64,000 nt of DNA, taken from Isoperla grammatica (taxonomy: Eukaryota; Arthropoda; Insecta; Plecoptera; Perlodidae). Below are positions 55,241 through 64,000 of the stretch, in pieces. A program made the position numbers and the translations under genes. Below the pieces are notes generated by a model. That model saw nothing but the letters and a program-made list of their open reading frames with translations. It was not told where the DNA came from and ran no database searches. Each line of letters begins with the position of its first letter. Position 1 is the stretch's first letter. The stretch is from assembly GCA_945910005.1 (NCBI GenBank), contig OX246749.1:22278197-22342196 (forward strand), read 5' to 3'.

Positions 55241-58200
55241 GCTTAGTCAGTGACATGAGAGCAACTACATGCAACATATTAGGACAACGCATGTTCCCTC
55301 GCTGGGAAGGTGACTGTACTTGATAAACCCTGCGCTAAGTCAGTGATATGAGAGCAACTACATGCAACATATGAAGACAACATATGTTTCCTCGCTTGTG
55401 ACGGTGACTGTACTTGATAAACCCTGCGCTATGTCAGTGACATGAGAGCAACTACATGCAACATATGAGGACAACGCCTGTTTCCTCGCTTGTGAAGGTT
55501 ACTGTACTTGATAAACCCTGCGCTAAGTCAGTGACATGAAAGCAACTTCTTGAACATATTAGGACAACGCATGTTTCCTCGCTTGTGATTGTGACTGTAC
55601 TTGATAAACCCTGCGCTAAGTCAGTGACATGAGAGCAACTACATGCAACATATGAAGACAACGCATGTTTCCTCGCTTGTGACAGTGACTGTACTTGATA
55701 AACCCTGCGCTAAGTTAGTGACATGAGAGCAACTACATGCAACATATGAGGACAACGCATGTTTCCTCGCTTGTGACGGTGACTGTACTTGATAAACTCT
55801 GCGCTAAGTCAGTGCCATGAGAGCAACTTCATGCATTATATGAAGACAACGCATGTTTCCTCGCTTGTGACGGTGACTGTACTTGATAAACCCAGCGCTA
55901 AGTCAAAGACATGAAAGCAACTTCATGCAACATATGAAGACAACGCATGTATCCTCGCTTGTGACGGTGACTGTACTACATAAACCCTGCGCTAAGTCAT
56001 GACATAAGAGCAACTACATGCAACATATGAAGACAACGCATGTTTCCTCGCTTGTGAAGGTGACTGTACTTGATAAACCCTGCGCTAAGTCAGTGACATG
56101 AGAGCAACTACATGCAACATATCAAGACAACGCATGTTTCCTCGCTTGTGAAGGTGACTGTACTTGATAAACCCTGCACTAAGTCAGTGACATGAGAGCA
56201 ACTACATGCAACATATGAAGAAAACGCATGTTTCCTCGCTTGTGACGGTGACTGTACTTGATAAACCCTGCGCTAAGTCAGTGACATGAGAGCAACTACA
56301 TGCAACATATGAAGACAACGCATGTTTCCTCGCTTGTGAAGGTGACTGTACATGATAAACCCTGCGCTAAGTCAGTGACATGAGAGCAACTACATGCAAC
56401 ATATGAGGACAACGCATGTTTCCTCGCTTGTGAAGGTGACTGTACTTGATAAACCCTGCGTTTAGTCAGTGACATGAGAGCAACTACAAGCAACATATGA
56501 AGACAACTCATGTTTCCTCGCTTGTGAAGGTGACTGTACTTGATAAACCCTGCGCTGAATCAGTGACATGAAAGCCACTTCTTGAACATATTAGGACAAC
56601 GCATGTTTCCTCGCTTGTGAAGGTGACTGTACTTGATAAACCCTGCGCTAAGTCAGTGACATGAGAGCAACTACATGCAACATATGAAGACAACGCATGT
56701 TTCCTCGCTTGTGACGGTGACTGTACTTGATAAACCCTGCGCTAAGTTAGTGACATGAGAGCAATTACATGCAACATATGAGGACAACGCATGTTTCCTC
56801 GCTTGTTACGGTGACTGTACTTGATAAACCCTGCGTTTAGTCAGTGACATGAGAGCAACTACATGCAACATATGAGGACAACGCATGTTTCCTCGCTTGT
56901 TACGGTGACTGTACTTGATAAACCGTGCGTTTAGTCAGTGACATGAGAGCAACTACAAGCAACATATGAAGACAACTCATGTTTCCTCGATTGTGAAGGT
57001 GACTGTACTTGATAAACCCTGCGCTAAATCAGTGACATGAAAGCCACTTCTTGAACATATTAGGACAACGCATGTTTTTCGCTTGTGAAGGTGACTGTAC
57101 TTGATAAACCCTGCGCTAAGTCAGTGACATGAAAGCCACTTCTTAAACATATGAGGACAACGCATGTTTCCTCGCTTGTGAAGGTGACTGTACTTGATAA
57201 ACCCTGCGCTAAGTCAGTAACATGAGAGCAACTTCATGCAACATATGAAGACAACGCATGTTTCCTCGCTTGTGATGGTGACTGTGCTTGATAAACCCTG
57301 CGCTAAGTCAGTGACATGAGAGCAACTACATGCAACATATGAGGACAACGCATGTTTCCTCGCTTGTGAAGGTGACTGTACTTGATAAACCCTGCGCTAA
57401 GTCTGTGACATGAGAGCAACTACATGCAACATATGAAGACAACGCATGTTTCCTCGCTTGTGACGGTGACTGTACTTAATAAACCCTGCGCTAAGTCAGT
57501 GACATAAGAGCAACTACATGCAACATATTAGGACAACGCATGTTCCCTCGCTGGGAGGTGACTGTACTTGATAAACCCTGCGCTAAGTCAGTGACATGAG
57601 AGCAACTACATGCAACATATGAAGACAACGAATGTTTCCTCGCTTGTGACGGTGACTGTACTTGATAAACCCTGCGCTATGTCAGTGACATGAGAGCAAC
57701 TACATGCAACATATGAGGACAACGCATGTTTCCTCGCTTGTTACGGTGACTGTACTTGATAAACCCTGCGCTTAGTCAGTGACATGAGAGCAACTACAAG
57801 CAATATATGAAGACAACTCATGTTTCCTCGCTTGTGAAGGTGACTGTACTTGATAAACCCTGCGCTAAGTCAGTGACATGAAAGCCACTTCTTGAACATA
57901 TTAGGACAACGCATGTTTCCTCGCTTGTGAAGGTGACTGTACTTAAAAAACCCTGCGCTAAGTCAGTGACATGAGAGCAACTACATGCAACATATGAAGA
58001 CAACGCATGTTTTCTCGCTTGTGACGGTGACTGTACTTGATAAACCCTGCGCTAAGTTAGTGACATGAGAGCAACTACATGCAACATATGAAGACAACGC
58101 ATGTTTCCTCGCTTGTGACGGTGACTGTACTTGATAAACCCTGCGCTAAGTCAGTGACATGAGAGCAACTTCATGCATTATATGAAGACAACGCATGTTT

Positions 58201-61200
58201 CCTCGCTTGTGACGGTGACTGTACTTGATTAACCCAGCGCTAAGTCAATGACATAAAAGCAACTACATGCAACATATGAAGACAACGCATGTTTCCTCGC
58301 TTGTGAAGGTGACTGTACTTGATAAACCCTGCACTAAGTCAGTGACATGAGAGCAACTACATGCAACATATGAAGACAACGCATGTTTCCTCGCTTGTGA
58401 CGGTGACTGTACTTGATAAACCCTGCGCTAAGTCAGTGACATGAGAGCAACTACATGCAACATATGAAGACAACGCATGTTTTCTCGCTTGTGAAGGTGA
58501 CTGTACTTGATAAACACTGCGCTAAGTCAATGACATAAGAGCAACTACATGCAACATATGAAGACAACCCATGTATCCTCGCTTGTGACGGTGACTGTAC
58601 TTGATAAACCCTGCGCTAAGTCAGTGACATGAGAGCAACTACATGAGATTAATGAAGACAACGCATGTTTCTTCGCTTGTGAAGGTGACTGTACTAGATA
58701 AACCCTGCGCTAAGTCATGACATAAGAGCAACTACATGCAACATATGAAGACAACGCATGTTTCCTCGCTTGTGACGGTGACTGTACTTGATAAACCCTT
58801 CGCTAAGTCAGTGACATGAGAGTAACTACATGCAACATATGAAGACAACGCATGTTTTCTCGCTTGTGAAGGTGACTGTACTTGATAAACCCTGCGCTAA
58901 GTCAATGACATGAGAGCAACTATATGCAACATATGAAGACAACGCATGTATCCTCGCTTGTGACGGTGACTGTACTTGATAAACCCTGCGCTAAGTCAGT
59001 GACATGAGAGCAACTACATGAGACTAATGAAGACAACGCATGTTTCTTCGCTTGTGAAGGTGACTGTACTAGATAAACCCTGCGCTAAGTCATGACATAA
59101 GAGCAACTACATGCAACATATGAAGACAACGCATGTTTCCTCGCTTGTGAAGGTGACTGTACTTGATAAACCCTGCACTAAGTCAGTGACATGAGAGCAA
59201 CTACATGCAACATATGAAGACAACGCATGTTTCCTCGCTTGTGACGGTGACTGTACTTGATAAACCCTGCGCTAAGTCAGTGACATGAGAGCAACTACAT
59301 GCAACATATGAAGACAACGCATGTTTTCTCGCTTGTGAAGGTGACTGTACTTGATAAACCCTGCGCTAAGTCAATGACATGAGAGCAACTATATGCAACA
59401 TATGAAGACAACGCATGTATCCTCGCTTGTGACGGTGACTGTACTTGATAAACCCTGCGCTAAGTCAGTGACATGAGAGCAACTACATGAGACTAATGAA
59501 GACAACGCATGTTTCTTCGCTTGTGAAGGTGACTGTACTAGATAAACCCTGCGCTAAGTCATGACATAAGAGCAACTACATGCAACATATGAAGACAACG
59601 CATGTTTCCTCGCTTGTGACGGTGACTGTACTTGATAAACCCTTCGCTAAGTCAGTGACATGAGAGTAACTACATGCAACATATGAAGACAACGCATGTT
59701 TACTCGCTTGTGAAGGTGACTGTTCTTGATAAACCCTGCACTAAGTCAGTGACATAAGAGCAACTACATGCAACATATGAAGACAACGCATGTTTCCTCG
59801 CTTGTGATGGTGACTGTACTTGATAAACCCTGCGCTAAGTCAGTGACATGAGAGCAACTACATGCAACATATGAAGACAACGCATGTTTCCTCGCTTGTG
59901 AAGGTGACTGTACTTGATAAACCCTGCGCTAAGTCAGTAACATGAGAGCAACTACATGCAACATATGAAGACAACGCATGTTTCCTCGCTTGTGATGGTG
60001 ACTGTACTTGATAAACCCTGCGCTAAGTCAGTGACATGAGAGCAACTACATGCAACATATGAGGACAACGCATGTTTCCTCGCTTGTGAAGGTGACTGTA
60101 CTTGATAAACTCTGCGCTAAGTCTGTAAAATGAGAGCAACTTCATGAAAACATATGAAGACAACGCATGTTTCCTCGCTTGTGAAGGTGACTGTACTTGA
60201 TAAACCCTGCGCTAAGTCAGTGACATGAGAGCAACTACATGCAACATATGAAGACAACGCATGTTTCCTCGCTTGTGACGGTGACTGTACTTGATAAACC
60301 CTGCGCTTAGTCAGTGACATGAGAGCAACTACATGCAACATATTAGGACAACGCATGTTCCCTCGCTGGGAAGGTGACTGTACTTGATAAACCCTGCGCT
60401 AAGTCAGTGATATGAGAGCAACTACATGCAACATATGAAGACAACATATGTTTCCTCGCTTGTGACGGTGACTGTACTTGATAAACCCTGCGCTATGTCA
60501 GTGACATGAGAGCAACTACATGCAACATATGAGGACAACGCCTGTTTCCTCGCTTGTGAAGGTTACTGTACTTGATAAACCCTGCGCTAAGTCAGTGACA
60601 TGAAAGCAACTTCTTGAACATATTAGGACAACGCATGTTTCCTCGCTTGTGATTGTGACTGTACTTGATAAACCCTGCGCTAAGTCAGTGACATGAGAGC
60701 AACTACATGCAACATATGAAGACAACGCATGTTTCCTCGCTTGTGACAGTGACTGTACTTGATAAACCCTGCGCTAAGTTAGTGACATGAGAGCAACTAC
60801 ATGCAACATATGAGGACAACGCATGTTTCCTCGCTTGTGACGGTGACTGTACTTGATAAACTCTGCGCTAAGTCAGTGCCATGAGAGCAACTTCATGCAT
60901 TATATGAAGACAACGCATGTTTCCTCGCTTGTGACGGTGACTGTACTTGATAAACCCAGCGCTAAGTCAAAGACATGAAAGCAACTTCATGCAACATATG
61001 AAGACAACGCATGTATCCTCGCTTGTGACGGTGACTGTACTACATAAACCCTGCGCTAAGTCATGACATAAGAGCAACTACATGCAACATATGAAGACAA
61101 CGCATGTTTCCTCGCTTGTGAAGGTGACTGTACTTGATAAACCCTGCGCTAAGTCAGTGACATGAGAGCAACTACATGCAACATATCAAGACAACGCATG

Positions 61201-64000
61201 TTTCCTCGCTTGTGAAGGTGACTGTACTTGATAAACCCTGCACTAAGTCAGTGACATGAGAGCAACTACATGCAACATATGAAGAAAACGCATGTTTCCT
61301 CGCTTGTGACGGTGACTGTACTTGATAAACCCTGCGCTAAGTCAGTGACATGAGAGCAACTACATGCAACATATGAAGACAACGCATGTTTCCTCGCTTG
61401 TGAAGGTGACTGTACATGATAAACCCTGCGCTAAGTCAGTGACATGAGAGCAACTACATGCAACATATGAGGACAACGCATGTTTCCTCGCTTGTGAAGG
61501 TGACTGTACTTGATAAACCCTGCGTTTAGTCAGTGACATGAGAGCAACTACAAGCAACATATGAAGACAACTCATGTTTCCTCGCTTGTGAAGGTGACTG
61601 TACTTGATAAACCCTGCGCTGAATCAGTGACATGAAAGCCACTTCTTGAACATATTAGGACAACGCATGTTTCCTCGCTTGTGAAGGTGACTGTACTTGA
61701 TAAACCCTGCGCTAAGTCAGTGACATGAGAGCAACTACATGCAACATATGAAGACAACGCATGTTTCCTCGCTTGTGACGGTGACTGTACTTGATAAACC
61801 CTGCGCTAAGTTAGTGACATGAGAGCAATTACATGCAACATATGAGGACAACGCATGTTTCCTCGCTTGTTACGGTGACTGTACTTGATAAACCCTGCGT
61901 TTAGTCAGTGACATGAGAGCAACTACATGCAACATATGAGGACAACGCATGTTTCCTCGCTTGTTACGGTGACTGTACTTGATAAACCGTGCGTTTAGTC
62001 AGTGACATGAGAGCAACTACAAGCAACATATGAAGACAACTCATGTTTCCTCGATTGTGAAGGTGACTGTACTTGATAAACCCTGCGCTAAATCAGTGAC
62101 ATGAAAGCCACTTCTTGAACATATTAGGACAACGCATGTTTTTCGCTTGTGAAGGTGACTGTACTTGATAAACCCTGCGCTAAGTCAGTGACATGAAAGC
62201 CACTTCTTAAACATATGAGGACAACGCATGTTTCCTCGCTTGTGAAGGTGACTGTACTTGATAAACCCTGCGCTAAGTCAGTAACATGAGAGCAACTTCA
62301 TGCAACATATGAAGACAACGCATGTTTCCTCGCTTGTGATGGTGACTGTGCTTGATAAACCCTGCGCTAAGTCAGTGACATGAGAGCAACTACATGCAAC
62401 ATATGAGGACAACGCATGTTTCCTCGCTTGTGAAGGTGACTGTACTTGATAAACCCTGCGCTAAGTCTGTGACATGAGAGCAACTACATGCAACATATGA
62501 AGACAACGCATGTTTCCTCGCTTGTGACGGTGACTGTACTTAATAAACCCTGCGCTAAGTCAGTGACATAAGAGCAACTACATGCAACATATTAGGACAA
62601 CGCATGTTCCCTCGCTGGGAGGTGACTGTACTTGATAAACCCTGCGCTAAGTCAGTGACATGAGAGCAACTACATGCAACATATGAAGACAACGAATGTT
62701 TCCTCGCTTGTGACGGTGACTGTACTTGATAAACCCTGCGCTATGTCAGTGACATGAGAGCAACTACATGCAACATATGAGGACAACGCATGTTTCCTCG
62801 CTTGTTACGGTGACTGTACTTGATAAACCCTGCGCTTAGTCAGTGACATGAGAGCAACTACAAGCAATATATGAAGACAACTCATGTTTCCTCGCTTGTG
62901 AAGGTGACTGTACTTGATAAACCCTGCGCTAAGTCAGTGACATGAAAGCCACTTCTTGAACATATTAGGACAACGCATGTTTCCTCGCTTGTGAAGGTGA
63001 CTGTACTTAAAAAACCCTGCGCTAAGTCAGTGACATGAGAGCAACTACATGCAACATATGAAGACAACGCATGTTTTCTCGCTTGTGACGGTGACTGTAC
63101 TTGATAAACCCTGCGCTAAGTTAGTGACATGAGAGCAACTACATGCAACATATGAAGACAACGCATGTTTCCTCGCTTGTGACGGTGACTGTACTTGATA
63201 AACCCTGCGCTAAGTCAGTGACATGAGAGCAACTTCATGCATTATATGAAGACAACGCATGTTTCCTCGCTTGTGACGGTGACTGTACTTGATTAACCCA
63301 GCGCTAAGTCAATGACATAAAAGCAACTACATGCAACATATGAAGACAACGCATGTTTCCTCGCTTGTGAAGGTGACTGTACTTGATAAACCCTGCACTA
63401 AGTCAGTGACATGAGAGCAACTACATGCAACATATGAAGACAACGCATGTTTCCTCGCTTGTGACGGTGACTGTACTTGATAAACCCTGCGCTAAGTCAG
63501 TGACATGAGAGCAACTACATGCAACATATGAAGACAACGCATGTTTTCTCGCTTGTGAAGGTGACTGTACTTGATAAACACTGCGCTAAGTCAATGACAT
63601 AAGAGCAACTACATGCAACATATGAAGACAACCCATGTATCCTCGCTTGTGACGGTGACTGTACTTGATAAACCCTGCGCTAAGTCAGTGACATGAGAGC
63701 AACTACATGAGATTAATGAAGACAACGCATGTTTCTTCGCTTGTGAAGGTGACTGTACTAGATAAACCCTGCGCTAAGTCATGACATAAGAGCAACTACA
63801 TGCAACATATGAAGACAACGCATGTTTCCTCGCTTGTGACGGTGACTGTACTTGATAAACCCTTCGCTAAGTCAGTGACATGAGAGTAACTACATGCAAC
63901 ATATGAAGACAACGCATGTTTCCTCGCTTGTGAAGGTGACTGTACTTGATAAACCCTGCACTAAGTCAGTGACATAAGAGCAACTACATGCAACATATGA
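55216..64000 (+). repeat. 14,069-bp super-repeat, copy 2 (incomplete)
   Basis: Follows copy 1 through two rounds of the 5,064-bp unit (for example CTGTAAAATG at 60,12x with 46,05x; AATAAA at about 57,478 and 62,542). It is cut by the window end at the point that corresponds to 49,931, so the 3-kb duplication pair may follow outside. The only difference I noticed is near 63,111, against 49,042. Confidence 0.88.
58822..59616 (+). repeat. 469-bp offset duplication, second instance
   Basis: Counterpart of 44,753-45,547, exactly 14,069 bp downstream, with GAGACTAATG at 59,020 and 59,489. The next equivalent position, near 63.9 kb, carries the version without this duplication, as at 49.85 kb, which confirms the phase of the super-repeat. 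Confidence 0.82.

Larger units (their letters stand above)
1..64000 (+). repeat. 94-bp satellite array filling the window
   Basis: Every stretch I read is a copy of one unit of about 94 bp, always in the same orientation. There are roughly 680 copies. Most differ from the consensus at zero to a few sites. Frequent 1-bp deletions pull the average spacing to about 93.8 bp: long offsets of 5,064, 10,227 and 14,069 bp correspond to 54, 109 and 150 units. No unique spacer, transposon, inverted segment or gene interrupts the array, and both window ends lie inside it. Long, homogeneous arrays of this kind are typical of eukaryotic centromeric or heterochromatic satellites. I infer that class; I do not recognise the family, and chromosome position cannot be read from the sequence. 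Confidence 0.97.

Noticed and set aside
1..64000. CRISPR array
   Set aside because: The repeats are contiguous 94-bp units with no unique spacers, no leader and no cas genes; the copy number and length also do not fit.
1..64000. CENP-B box in the monomer
   Set aside because: The motif needs TTCG, an A and a CGGG at set distances. Some monomers have TTCGCTTG but none has a following CGGG, on either strand as far as I read.
1..64000. Transposon or solo LTR inside the array
   Set aside because: I saw no break in the 94-bp phase larger than about 10 bp and no target-site duplications, poly-A tract or terminal inverted repeats.
1..64000. Inverted segments or a change of strand within the array
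   Set aside because: The landmark order AGCAAC, CATATG, GCATGT, GTGACTG, GATAAACC, GTCAGTGAC reads on the plus strand throughout; I found no block reading in the opposite direction.
1..64000. Telomeric, rDNA or 5S-related repeat
   Set aside because: There is no short G-rich telomere unit and no segment I recognise as rRNA; the 94-bp unit is also too short for a 5S gene with spacer.
1..64000. Bacterial or phage genomic region with undescribed genes
   Set aside because: There is no coding density at all, and 64 kb of pure 94-bp satellite with nested higher-order repeats is not known from prokaryotes.

Overview
The whole 64-kb window is one uninterrupted tandem satellite array. The repeat unit is about 94 bp (mean spacing near 93.8 bp because many copies carry 1-bp deletions). 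About 680 copies run head to tail in one orientation from the first base to the last, so both array ends lie outside the window. I see no unique sequence, transposon, RNA gene or credible protein gene. This layout points to a nuclear chromosome of a eukaryote, probably centromeric or other heterochromatin. I do not recognise the satellite family and cannot name the organism. The consensus monomer is about 46% GC with four CpG sites and only mild CpG depletion, which gives weak evidence against heavy long-term CpG methylation.

The interest lies in the layers above the monomer. Shared point mutations and indels make individual monomers recognisable and reveal nested higher-order repeats. Left part (1 to 24.85 kb): a 5.63-kb offset links 1-3,514 to 5,633-9,148, a 1,877-bp tandem duplication sits inside it, and a 10.23-kb segment (109 monomers) is tandemly duplicated at 4,369-14,597 and 14,598-24,824 with only about half a dozen differences seen by eye. 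Middle part (24.85 to 30.59 kb): a mixed stretch with more private variants and no long-range partner found. Then 30.59 to 40.9 kb repeats the left-type monomers with tandem duplications of 1,784 bp, 4,787 bp (partial) and 1,879 bp. Right part (about 40 kb to the end): a 5,064-bp unit (54 monomers) is repeated in tandem, a 3.0-3.1-kb segment is duplicated at 48.1-54.2 kb, and a 14,069-bp super-period starts a second round at 55,216 that runs off the window.

Two monomer programmes can be distinguished. An alpha type is marked by a G-to-T change giving a run of five T at monomer positions 33-37; it has ten copies, all before 39.7 kb. A beta type is rich in monomers with altered starts that lose the CATATG site. 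In the left they sit together inside the 10.23-kb unit; in the right the beta type is amplified almost alone. No genes work together here. The region is best read as a record of repeated unequal exchange and local homogenisation. Boundaries were read by eye and are good to a few bases at best; near-identical copies could also be affected by assembly error.
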